64,000 bases of DNA from assembly GCF_001294625.1 (NCBI RefSeq), contig NZ_CP012677.1:1302001-1366000 (forward strand), read 5' to 3'. This document shows, piece by piece, positions 19,283 to 29,749 of the stretch (position 1 is its first letter; each line of letters starts with the position of its first letter). Under the pieces are notes generated by a model. That model made no database searches, had not been told where the DNA came from, and saw nothing but the letters and a program-made list of their open reading frames with translations. The position numbers were made by a program, and so were the translations under genes. The DNA is from Arthrobacter alpinus. GTDB taxonomy: Bacteria > Actinomycetota > Actinomycetes > Actinomycetales > Micrococcaceae.

Positions 19283-19607
19283 TGGCGTCCTTGAGCCGAT
19301 TCTTGATCGTCGCAGCGCGCATGCGCGATATGGCGAACCAGCCCACGGCGAACATCAAAAGCCACTTGGAGCCAACTTCCCACCAAGTGAAAGCTTCCAA
19401 AATCTGCTTCCCTGCAGGGCAAGCATCAACAGCATGACATACGCCACGTAGGCCCGGGAGTGGCTGAGAACTGCCCGCCGCGTGGGGCTTCGGTGTTATC
19501 AGCCATTGCGTCAGAGGCTGCGGCCACCTCCGAGAGTGCCTCGAGGGGATCCAGATCTGTGGACCATGGAGTTTCTTCAGTCGTAAGCTTCTCTCTTTCC
19601 AAGATGG
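19266..19607 (-). pseudogene. Broken membrane-protein gene paired with the HTH regulator
   Basis: An N-terminal piece (DPLEALSEVAAASDAMADNTE) is in one frame. The C-terminal piece (TWWEVGSKWLLMFAVGWFAI) is in another and ends at 19266. Related actinobacterial proteins are about 200 residues with several membrane spans between these ends; here only about 20 codons separate them. The likely original ATG may be the ACG near 19594, since a purine-rich site (GGAAAGAGAG) sits just before it. The frame break and missing core mark it as non-functional. Assignment of the partner relationship rests on context. Confidence 0.55.
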
Positions 19608-19837
19608 ACAGATGATGTTCTCCACCTTGGAAAGTCAATGGCTGGCTGATTTGACCAAATTTTCGCACTCATCACAACGGGCCTGCTGTGGGCTGATCAT
19701 AGGATGCCTTCCGTGCGCCAATTGGCCAGCGACCTGGCGCAGCGTGATGTACCCAGCCGACTGGTAAACATTGAAGTACTGTCACCGGAAGACCAGTTGG
19801 CGTTTGGCCGCCTCAATGTTGGGATAGGTGAACAGGA

Positions 19838-19960
19838 CTATGGCACCCCCTGCGCCAACCAGCCGAACAGGATCCCGATTGCTAGTGCGCAAACCGTCAC
19901 GAGGGCATAGGCGACAAGGGTGAGGGGACCGAGCGTGCCCAGAGTCGACAGGATTCCATA
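19838..19960 (-). pseudogene. Remnant hydrophobic reading frame
   Basis: A minus-strand frame without any ATG, GTG or TTG start has two adjoining hydrophobic stretches (LTLVAYALVTVCALAIGI then LFGWLAQGVP) ahead of a stop. It looks like the tail of a lost membrane protein. No family is recognised. Confidence 0.3.
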
Positions 19961-20019
19961 TGTTCGTAAACTGGGCCGGCGTCACTTACGGACGAGAGGG
20001 CCGCGGCGCCCGGTGCGTG

Positions 20020-21003
20020 TCACCTGGGCGTGTCGGTTCTGGCCGCAATTTCCGTCTCGAACCGTTCGACGTCGGCGCGGTGGCACAGTTCGGTGGCCGG
20101 TGTCAGGACGGCTGCAGTTCCTGCCGCAACCGCCGACCTCAGGGCCACCTCGGCCGGGTATCCTTGGGCAAGCCGCAGCACGAAGGCGGCCAGGAAGCTG
20201 TCGCCGGCGCCGACAGTGCTGACCACCCGTACCGGGGGAACCTGCAGGCGGCAGATCCCTGCCTTGGAGGCGAGCACGGCTCCAGCATCGGCCAGGGTCA
20301 GGGCGACATATTCGGCGGAACCTTGGCCCGTCAGCTCTGCGGCCGCAGCGATCTGGCTCTCCTCGGTGTCAAGAGCGGTTCCGGCATGTTCAGCCAACTC
20401 CCGGCGGCTGGGCTTAATCAAAAACACGCCTTCGGCCAAGGCTTCCGCGAGCGCCGGTCCCGAGGTGTCCACAACACACCGTGCGTCGGCATTTCGTGCC
20501 AGGCGGGCGACGCGGGCGTAGAAGTCGTCGGGGACCCCGGGCGGCAGGCTGCCGCTGGCGACGACATAGCCGCCTGCACGGATGGAGCGCTGGACCAGCT
20601 GCAGGCAGTTGCGCCACTCGTCTTCACTGAGTTCGGTACCTTCAAGGACGAATCGGAATTGTTTGCCGGTTGAATTCTCATCGACCGTAAAGTTTTGCCG
20701 GGTGTTCCCACGCACGGCCGCCACGACGGCGGGAATCCCTTGGGCTTCCATCAGCTTGCGGTAAGTGTCTCCGGTGGTACCGCCTGCTGTGTAAATAGCC
20801 AAGACGTGGCCGCCGAGCCGGTGGATAACCCTGGCAACGTTGGCCCCTCCGCCTCCCGGGTCCATATGGCTTCCCTGGCAGCGAAGCTTGTGGTCGCTGT
20901 AAACGAGGTCCGTTGAGGTACTCACGTCCAATGCAGGATTCATGGTGAGGGTCAGGATCGGTGTGGCGAGAATTGTGGGGAAGCTGTCCATGGTCCCCAG
21001 CAT
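20020..21003 (-). CDS. pfkB: PfkB-family sugar-phosphate kinase (6-phosphofructokinase II-like)
   Basis: The 327-residue protein has the PfkB N-terminal signature (LTLTMNPALDVSTSTD), the glycine-rich substrate loop GGGGANVARVIHRLGG and the C-terminal ATP/anion-hole signature VVSTVGAGDSFLAAF with the catalytic Asp in GAGDS. It most resembles the E. coli PfkB class, which phosphorylates fructose 6-phosphate; tagatose-6-phosphate or 1-phosphofructokinase activity remain possible. A second Met four codons downstream (20991) has a better GGGGA site. M. tuberculosis PfkB (Rv2029c) belongs to the DosR regulon. The gene diverges from the V/A-ATPase operon across a 165-base spacer. Confidence 0.85.
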   Translation of the reverse strand: MLGTMDSFPTILATPILTLTMNPALDVSTSTDLVYSDHKLRCQGSHMDPGGGGANVARVIHRLGGHVLAIYTAGGTTGDTYRKLMEAQGIPAVVAAVRGNTRQNFTVDENSTGKQFRFVLEGTELSEDEWRNCLQLVQRSIRAGGYVVASGSLPPGVPDDFYARVARLARNADARCVVDTSGPALAEALAEGVFLIKPSRRELAEHAGTALDTEESQIAAAAELTGQGSAEYVALTLADAGAVLASKAGICRLQVPPVRVVSTVGAGDSFLAAFVLRLAQGYPAEVALRSAVAAGTAAVLTPATELCHRADVERFETEIAARTDTPR

Positions 21004-21168
21004 AGGACATCACTTTGGTTGCCCGGGTAGGACTTGTCAATGGCCTGGACTGAGGGGCTTCTCTGCGTGATTTTTTGTGTGAACCGGTGCCAAGGCGACG
21101 GGGGGGCTTTGGGCAGTGCGTGGGAAGAGCCTAGACTGGGGCTGGAGCGGCATTCCAATGGAGGTAAC

Positions 21169-21603
21169 ATGACGCGATTGAGTGTTCTGGACCGCTTCCG
21201 GCCTGTGGGCGCGCCCGGCGCGGCAGGCCGTTCGGGCGTGCCAGCAGTTGACGGCCAGGGGCCCGCCGCGGAGTTGGCCCCGGTGTTCGCCGCGCTCGCC
21301 TCCGAAGTCCAGGCGTGTGAAGAACTTGTTGAGGCCGCACGCCGACAAGTCGGGCATGACTTGGCCGCGGCCCGGACGCAGGCTGCGGCGATCGTGTCCC
21401 AGGCCAGGCTCGACGCCGGCGCCGCACGGGCAGTCGCCGCCGCCGGTGTTGAGCAGGAATCCGGGGATAGGGAGGCCCTGATGATGGAGCACGCTCGTCG
21501 CGAGGCCGCCGCCGTGGAAGAGTCCGGGATGGCCCGTATTCCAGACGTCGTGGGAAGGGTCATTGACGCCCTGCTGGCCCCGGACATAGCCGGCACGAAA
21601 TGA
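21169..21603 (+). CDS. V/A-type ATPase peripheral-stalk subunit G/H-like protein
   Basis: ATG 21169 follows an excellent GGAGGT and gives 144 residues; the in-frame start at 21034 is rejected. The body (about residues 40-125) is alanine- and charge-rich, predicted to form a long coiled coil (LAAARTQAAAIVSQARLDAG), with a short conserved-looking end IPDVVGRVIDALLAP. This fits the small peripheral-stalk subunit that pairs with subunit E. It is the first gene of the operon and overlaps the next by four bases. Sequence identity to known G subunits cannot be judged by eye; position supports the call. Confidence 0.65.
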   Translation: MTRLSVLDRFRPVGAPGAAGRSGVPAVDGQGPAAELAPVFAALASEVQACEELVEAARRQVGHDLAAARTQAAAIVSQARLDAGAARAVAAAGVEQESGDREALMMEHARREAAAVEESGMARIPDVVGRVIDALLAPDIAGTK

Positions 21604-22512
21604 AATCGGACTGGGTTGGCGCATGTGTGCGGGCCCGGTCCATGGCACAGCGCCGGGTAGGTGCCGGCAGCATCCGGGCGCTTTCCGCCGCACCCACCCT
21701 GGCTGCAGCCCTGGCTGCCCTGCAGCCGACTTACTATGGCGAACGGCTCCACGGCGTATCAAGCCTTGCCGCTTCCGAACGCGCCATCTCGGAGACTGTC
21801 CTGTGGCAGCTGCGGGTACTGGCCGGTTGGCTTCCTGCCTCGGGCACCGCACTTGCGAGGGCAGCTGCGGGCACTTTCGAGCTCGAGAACATTGTGGCGC
21901 TGGCCCACCAGTTCGACGGTGGCCCCACGGCCCCCGAGCCTTACCGTCTCGGTGCCCTGACGACGGCCTGGCACCGAGTGGGAGAGGCCAGTTCCCGTGA
22001 GGACCTCGGCGTGAGGCTGCGCACCTCGCCCTGGGGCGAGGTCGGAAAAGGCGGCCCGGGCCAGCTCAGGGACACGCTGAGCGTGGCCTGGGCGCGTCGG
22101 CTGGCTACCGTGGCGCCCCCGGCACGGCCGTGGTTTGGTGCCGTGTGCGTTCTCACCGCGGCCCGCAGCTTGACGGTCGACGGCGACCTTCCGGCTCCGC
22201 AGCTCCTGCACCTCTTACGCCCGGTACTTGGCCGTTCGTGGGAAAGCGCCGGGAACATCGCCGACTTCCGGGCAGTGCTGCCGCCATCGTTGCAAAAGGT
22301 GGTGGGCGACATTGCCGTACCCCAGGAACTGTGGCGCGCGGAGGTGCGTGCGCACACCAGCGTGGAGAAGGATGGATTCCGGTTGCTCCGCGGTTCAATG
22401 CCCGGCCCCGAGGTTGTGTTGGGGGCCATCGCGGTGCTGTCGATGGATGCGTGGCGTGTGCGTGCTGCCTTGGCCGCCTCAGCCACCGGTGCGGGGTCGA
22501 GCGAGGTGCTCG

Positions 22513-22526
<14 letters not shown>
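21600..22526 (+). CDS. V/A-type ATPase subunit C (central-shaft cap, d-like)
   Basis: This 308-residue, mostly helical protein has repeated helix-rich modules with Arg-rich starts (VRARSMAQRRVGAG) and FELENIVALAHQFDG, a pattern seen in V-ATPase C/d subunits that sit between the rotor shaft and the membrane ring. Usual length is about 320-350. It is coupled to the G-like gene by ATGA and overlaps subunit I by 14 bases. The sequence is divergent, so the role is inferred from motif pattern and operon position. Confidence 0.65.
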
Positions 22527-24543
<2,017 letters not shown>

Positions 24544-24547
<4 letters not shown>

Positions 24548-25065
24548 GCAGTTTGCCACCACAATCGGACACTGCCCTGGCCCCCGTGCGGGAGGCGTTG
24601 CGGGCCGCTGCTCAGACCCAGTCCGCCGAACTGCACGACGGCGCACGCCGGGAGGTGGATGCGCTGCTGGCCTCCGCACGGGCCCAGGCACAGAAGATCA
24701 TCGCCGATGCTGCAAGGGATGGGGCGGCCGCAGCCCGGGCCGAGGCGGCGCTGCGCTCATCCCGTATTCGACGGGAGGCCCACGAGCTAGTTCTGGCACG
24801 GCGCAGCTCCGTGCTGGCGGAGTTGCGCCGCCAACTCCGGGTTCGCGCGTCGGCACTGCAGGACGACCCCAGTTACCCAGCATTTGTGGCGGGGCTGAGG
24901 GAACAGTGCGTGGACCTGCTAGGACCGGCGGCCACGGTGTCTGCCAGTCCCGATGGAGGCGTCATCGCGGCGGCAGGCTTGCGCAGCTTGGATCTTTCCC
25001 TTCCCGTCCTGGCCGAATTGGCACTGGACTCCCTTCCTGAGGCGCGTGAGCTGTGGACCCGGTAG
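24544..25065 (+). CDS. V/A-type ATPase subunit E (peripheral stalk)
   Basis: The 173-residue protein has an N-terminal coiled coil of about 80 residues (LLASARAQAQKIIADAARDG) and a C-terminal globular part (DDPSYPAFVAGLREQCVDLLG and a PDGGVIAAAG turn). This is the standard plan of subunit E, which clamps the catalytic head to the membrane part together with subunit G. ATG overlaps the F stop by four bases; its own stop lies within the start of subunit A. Confidence 0.82.
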
Positions 25066-26801
25066 CAGCCAGGCGGGATGGGACGGTGGTGCGGGTCAGC
25101 GGACCCCTCGTGGAGATCGAGGGCGTGGAGGGGTTGTCCATGCTTGAATTGGTCACGCTCGGTCCGCAGCGGATCACTGCCGAAACGGTGGCCATTGCCG
25201 GGAGCAAGGCAACGCTACAGGCCTATGAGTACACGGGCGGCCTCAAGGCCGGGGACGTTGCCTCCGCCACGGAGGACGAGCTCTCTGCACTCATGGGGCC
25301 GGGCCTGCTGGGCCAAGTATTCGACGGGCTGATGCGGCCCTTGTCGTCTGCGCCGATGTGGCTGACACCGGAGCGGTCGGGATCCGCCGACGATCCCACG
25401 GTCCTGGCCCGCGAGTGGACCTTCGTTCCTGCTGCTGTCTGCGGTAAGAATGTTTCCCCCGGCGAGGTGCTCGGCACCGTGCCAGGTGCAGGCTCGGTGG
25501 AACACCGCGTCCTGGTGCCTGCCGGCGTGTCCGGGGAGATCACTTGGCTGGCGCCGGAAGGCAAGGTGCATGTGCTGGATCCGGTCGCCGTGGTTGCCGG
25601 CCGCAAGGTAGCCCTGGCCGAACCTACCCCGATACGCCAGGCACGTCCCTTCCTCGCCCGGCACAGCGATGCCGTGCCGCTGCACACCGGTCAGCGGGTC
25701 CTAGACCTGGTGTTCCCGGTGGCACGTGGCGCTGCGGCGACTGTTCCGGGGGGCTTTGGCACAGGGAAAACCATGATGCTGCAGCAGATCGCCAAGTGGA
25801 GCGACGCCGACGTCATCGTCTATGTGGGGTGCGGGGAACGCGGCAATGAGATGGCCGACGTACTTGCCGGGCTCTCGCAGCTTGAGGACGCCCGGACCGG
25901 GGGAAAGCTGATCGAGCGCACCGTCATCATCGCCAACACCTCTAATATGCCCATGATGGCGCGCGAGGCCAGCATCTTCACCGGAATCGCGGTGGCCGAG
26001 TACTACCGCGACATGGGGTACGACGTCGTCGTGATCGCCGACTCCACCTCACGGTGGGCTGAGGCTCTGCGTGAGTTTGCCAACCGCAACGGTGACCTTC
26101 CCGCCGAGGAGGGCTACCCGGCCAACCTCGCCTCCGAGCTTGCATCGTTCTATGAGCGGGCGGGCCGGGTTACGACGCTTGGCGGGAACACGGCCTCGGT
26201 CACCGTGATCGGTGCTGTCTCCCCGGCTGGCGGCGATATGAGTGAACCTGTCACCACCGACTCCCAGCGCTTCGTCCGGTCGCTGTGGATGCTGGATAAG
26301 GACCTGGCCTACTCCCGCCACTATCCCGCGGTCAGTTGGACGGGCTCCTTTGCCCGGGATGCTGACGAACTGGGTGCCTGGCACGCGGCCAACGGACAAC
26401 CTGGCTGGGCCTCTCGCCGGGCACGCGCCGTCGCCCTTTTGGCGGAGGCGGACCGGCTGGACGAACTGGCGCAGATTATCGGCCAGGCCTCGCTGCCCGG
26501 GCACGAGCAAGTCCTGTTGCTGGGCGGGCGGCTGCTCCGGGACGGGGTGCTGATGCAAAACGCACTGAGCCCCAACGACGGTTTTTGTTCCGCCGAGAAG
26601 GGTGCCGCGTTGCTGGATGCGGTGCTCGACGTCGTTGACACCTGCCAGCTGCTCGTGGAGCGTGGCGTGGCAGCCGCCACCATTGAGGCAGCCGATTTTG
26701 GGCCGGTCCTGCGGGCCCGGGAAGACTTCGGACCCTCCGACGATGCGGCGGTGCGGGCCCGCACCGCCACAGTGCTAGATGTTTTGGAGGCGCTGCAATG
26801 A
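25053..26801 (+). CDS. atpA (V-type): V/A-type ATPase catalytic subunit A
   Basis: The 582-residue protein, started by GTG 25053 inside the end of subunit E, has the beta-barrel N-terminus (GTVVRVSGPLVEIEGVEGL) and the non-homologous insertion region (LLGQVFDGLMRPL to about residue 190). The P-loop GGFGTGKT is near residue 233, with VYVGCGERGNEMADVL containing the catalytic-glutamate region. DSTSRWAEALREF and TTLGGNTASVTVIGAVSP follow. Length fits the family (about 580). The P-loop has Thr where most A subunits have Ser (GxFGSGKT), a mild substitution. It hydrolyses or synthesises ATP in the A3B3 head. Confidence 0.95.
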   Translation: MDPVAARRDGTVVRVSGPLVEIEGVEGLSMLELVTLGPQRITAETVAIAGSKATLQAYEYTGGLKAGDVASATEDELSALMGPGLLGQVFDGLMRPLSSAPMWLTPERSGSADDPTVLAREWTFVPAAVCGKNVSPGEVLGTVPGAGSVEHRVLVPAGVSGEITWLAPEGKVHVLDPVAVVAGRKVALAEPTPIRQARPFLARHSDAVPLHTGQRVLDLVFPVARGAAATVPGGFGTGKTMMLQQIAKWSDADVIVYVGCGERGNEMADVLAGLSQLEDARTGGKLIERTVIIANTSNMPMMAREASIFTGIAVAEYYRDMGYDVVVIADSTSRWAEALREFANRNGDLPAEEGYPANLASELASFYERAGRVTTLGGNTASVTVIGAVSPAGGDMSEPVTTDSQRFVRSLWMLDKDLAYSRHYPAVSWTGSFARDADELGAWHAANGQPGWASRRARAVALLAEADRLDELAQIIGQASLPGHEQVLLLGGRLLRDGVLMQNALSPNDGFCSAEKGAALLDAVLDVVDTCQLLVERGVAAATIEAADFGPVLRAREDFGPSDDAAVRARTATVLDVLEALQ

Positions 26802-28252
26802 TGGATTTGGGCGGTCCGGGCGGGGAGTCCTCCGGCGCCACCGCAGCCGTTCCACCGGTGGGGCGCTTCGGCGCGCACATCTCCCACAGCGACATCCGGG
26901 AGCTTCGCGGCCCTCTGCTAGTGGTGGGCGGGGCCGACGGCGTGGGCTGGGACGAATTTGCCACTATCGACATGGCTGGCGGGGAAAGCCGCCATGGGCT
27001 GGTGCTGGAAGTGGACCGGGACCTGGCCACCTTGCAGGTCCTGGAAAGCACTGACGGCATGTCATTGGGCGGCATCGGGATCCGCTTTGATGGGCGCCCA
27101 CTGCACGTACAGGTGGGCACGGAGTGGCTTGGGAGGGTCTGCAATGGCCGTGGGGAACCGCTCGATGGTGGACCGCCGGTGACAGGCACGGCAACACTAC
27201 CCGTCAGCGGCTGGCCGCTGAACCCCGTCTACCGGGAACCTCCGGCAGAGCCGGTCCTGACCGGCATCTCGGTCATCGATGCCCTGACGACCCTTGTCAG
27301 GGGCCAGAAGCTGCCCATCTTTTCGGTGCCCGGTCTGCCGCACCTGACGCTGGCCACCCAGATCGCGGCACAGGCCACCTCCAGCGGCCAGTCGTTTCGG
27401 GTGGTCTTTGCCGCCATGGGGCTAACCCATGCCGACATCGCGTATGTGCGGGACCGGCTTGAGGAACGGTCGGCGGACGGGGAGTTGATCCTGCTGCTGA
27501 ACGCGGCCGATGACCCGGTCATCGAAAGGATACTCACCCCGCGGATTGCCCTGACCATTGCCGAACACCTGGCCTACACGGAAGGCCACGACGTCCTGGT
27601 GATCATGTCCGACATGACAAGCTATGCCGAGGCCGTACGTGAGGTGTCCGCGGCCCGGAGGGAAATCCCTGCGCGGCGGGGCTATCCCGGGTACCTGTAC
27701 AGCGACCTTGCCACCCTGTACGAGCGCTGTGGGAGAGTAAAAGGCCACGACGGATCCGTGACCATTGTCCCTGTGCTGACGATGCCGGCCGGCGACATCA
27801 CCCACCCCGTCCCGGACCTCACCGGCTACATTACCGAGGGCCAAATTGTTTTGGCCCCGGACATCGCCGCACGCGGCATCTACCCGCCGGTAGATGTCCT
27901 GTCATCGCTGTCACGGCTGATGCGCAGCGGCGCCGGCGCGGGCCGGACCAGGGAGGACCACCTGGACGTGGCCGCCCAGGTGATGGCCGCCCTGGCACGC
28001 GCCCGGGCGGCCACCGAACTGGCCGAGCTGGTGGGTGAGGCAGCATTGAGCGACACCGACCGAAGCTACATCGCCTACCGGACCCTGGTTGAGGAGGGGC
28101 TCTTCAACCAAGGGACTGAGGAAAGTAGATCTCTGGAGGATACTCTTACCCGTGCCTGGGCGGCGCTGGCGGCACTTCCGAAACAAGAACTGACCATGGT
28201 GCCGACAGTGTTCCTGGACCGATATTTACCCAACGGCGGCGGGCACCCATGA
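26798..28252 (+). CDS. atpB (V-type): V/A-type ATPase regulatory subunit B
   Basis: The 484-residue protein overlaps subunit A by four bases. It has LTGISVIDALTTLVRGQKLPIF, FSVPGLPHLTLATQIAAQA in place of a functional P-loop, VIMSDMTSYAEAVREVSAAR and RGYPGYLYSDLATLYERCGR, all diagnostic of non-catalytic B subunits. Sites from both A and B form the nucleotide pockets. About 35 extra residues at the start (Gly/Ser/Pro-rich) are atypical. The stop is 10 bases before subunit D. Confidence 0.95.
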   Translation: MMDLGGPGGESSGATAAVPPVGRFGAHISHSDIRELRGPLLVVGGADGVGWDEFATIDMAGGESRHGLVLEVDRDLATLQVLESTDGMSLGGIGIRFDGRPLHVQVGTEWLGRVCNGRGEPLDGGPPVTGTATLPVSGWPLNPVYREPPAEPVLTGISVIDALTTLVRGQKLPIFSVPGLPHLTLATQIAAQATSSGQSFRVVFAAMGLTHADIAYVRDRLEERSADGELILLLNAADDPVIERILTPRIALTIAEHLAYTEGHDVLVIMSDMTSYAEAVREVSAARREIPARRGYPGYLYSDLATLYERCGRVKGHDGSVTIVPVLTMPAGDITHPVPDLTGYITEGQIVLAPDIAARGIYPPVDVLSSLSRLMRSGAGAGRTREDHLDVAAQVMAALARARAATELAELVGEAALSDTDRSYIAYRTLVEEGLFNQGTEESRSLEDTLTRAWAALAALPKQELTMVPTVFLDRYLPNGGGHP

Positions 28253-28262
28253 GCAGCCGGAC

Positions 28263-28874
28263 ATGACCGCCATGGGGCGGGCAGCCAAGGTTCAGCTTGA
28301 GCGCCGCCTGGAGAGCGCCCACCACGGCGCCCGCCTGCTGGATCGAAAACAGCACCTCCTGGCAGACCAGCTGGAGCGGCTCCAACGCCGCTCGGAGACG
28401 ACCCAGGCGGAGTGGGAGGCCTTGGCCACGGAGGCTGCTCGGTGGCTGCGCCGCTCGGCGGCCCTGGATGGCAGCGCACGGATAGAGGCGGCGGCTCCAC
28501 AGGACACCGCCACAGTGGTGGTGCGGTGGGGCAATGCCATGGGGGTGAGCTATCCAGAAGATCCGCAGTGCGAGCTCCCCGAGCTGCCCGCGGCAGGGGG
28601 TAGCTCGGCCTTGTCCTATGCGGCCTCCGTCCATCAAGGTGCGCTGCTCGCCGGGGTACGTCATGCCTCGGTCCAACGGGCGCAGCTGCTGTTGGCCGCC
28701 GAGCTTGCAGCAACCCGGACCCGGCAGCGGGCTGTTGAGAACCGGTGGATTCCACGACTTGAGAATGAACTCCTGGCCATCCGGCGCCAGCTCGACGCGC
28801 AGGAACTGGAAGAGAGCCTGCGCCTGCGCTGGGCCGCCGACCGGACCACGGCTGACCGCAATGCGGGAGACTAA
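28263..28874 (+). CDS. V/A-type ATPase subunit D (central rotor shaft)
   Basis: This 203-residue protein is nearly all helical, with antiparallel coiled-coil ends. The N-terminal helix reads AAKVQLERRLESAHHGARLL and DRKQHLLADQLERLQRR; the C-terminal helix reads AVENRWIPRLENELLAIRRQLD and ends in charged residues. A Val-rich central segment with an Asp/Glu-Leu-Pro turn matches the family. It ends the operon. The usual KxxLLxxKRD pattern is seen as ARLLDRKQHLL. Confidence 0.88.
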   Translation: MTAMGRAAKVQLERRLESAHHGARLLDRKQHLLADQLERLQRRSETTQAEWEALATEAARWLRRSAALDGSARIEAAAPQDTATVVVRWGNAMGVSYPEDPQCELPELPAAGGSSALSYAASVHQGALLAGVRHASVQRAQLLLAAELAATRTRQRAVENRWIPRLENELLAIRRQLDAQELEESLRLRWAADRTTADRNAGD

Positions 28875-28934
28875 TTCAGGCATGGACAGGGCGGCGCCGG
28901 AATTTCTAAGGCCCAACGGTGGCTCAATGCAATC

Positions 28935-29117
28935 ATGGCCGTCACCGGGGCCGCGGCGCTGCCGCTTATGGTTATTCACCTCGGATGGGCTGCCATTATT
29001 GTGTTGTTGCGCAACCGCGAAGCGGAAGAGAAGAGCTTCCACAAGTTCTTCCTCCTCGTCTGGGGTATTTGGCTCATCCCGTACCTCACAGGTGCCATCG
29101 GCACGAACCTTGGCTGA
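28935..29117 (+). pseudogene. HsmA-family-like membrane protein fragment
   Basis: The 60-residue frame has two hydrophobic helices and the string EKSFHKFFLLVWGIWLIPY, close to the C-terminal part of the TIGR03987/HsmA membrane family. Intact relatives have about 130-150 residues and four helices, so the first two are missing; an in-frame stop at 28872-28874 limits upstream extension. It may be translated from ATG 28935, but is more likely a relic. It lies 60 bases after the V/A-ATPase operon. Confidence 0.5.
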
Positions 29118-29241
29118 CCCGCCAGCGGCTTTGGATGCCGAACCCGGGACTTTGGAGGGTATGCCTCGCTGACGTGTGCAGCTTAAAGTGGGCAACACCC
29201 GGTTGGCTGGCAGGGTTCGGAAAGCCAGCTCATTGTCTGCG

Positions 29242-29630
29242 CGGTTTCCGCTGGCCGTCGGTGCCGATTCCGGCGTTGGTAAGGTCACGGCTGTACGGCT
29301 GATCGAAGAAGGTGCACGTGTCGTTGCCACGGATGTCGTGCCGCAAAGCTTGGAGGAGCTGGGGCGTGAGCACCCTAGCGACCTGCTGGTCACCGTGGCC
29401 GGTGACATTGCGTCGCCGGAAACAGTCCTAGCCATCAAGGCTGCAGCTGCGGGGCGGGTTGCCGCGCTGGCCAATGTTGCCGGGATTATGGACGGGTTCC
29501 TGGCGTCCTTGCGCTCATGCTGGAGGCCGGCGCCGGTTCCATCGTCAACGTCAGCTGGGAGGCCGGTCTTTGAGGTTCTGCCGCCGGGACGGCGTACACC
29601 ACCTCCAAACATACGGTGAACGGGCTTTCC
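29242..29630 (+). pseudogene. Degenerate short-chain dehydrogenase (SDR)
   Basis: Recognisable SDR parts are GADSGVGKVTAVRLIEEGAR (cofactor Gly motif), LANVAGIMDGF (the NAG-like motif) and, in a second frame, GAGSIVNVSWEAGL then TAYTTSKHTVNGLS (catalytic Tyr-x-x-x-Lys). The frame changes after residue DGFLAS, a stop interrupts the second part, and at least 60 residues between the NAG motif and the catalytic Ser strand are missing. Non-functional. Confidence 0.7.
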
Positions 29631-29749
29631 ATGAGCACCGCTTTCTTTTATACGTCCCGGGTCCTTCCTGCAGGTCACGGTGCCGCCCGTGGCCACTTCG
29701 GAGCAGGAGGTCGCCGTGCTCGGGCACGGAGGCGTTGCGGGGTGGGCCC

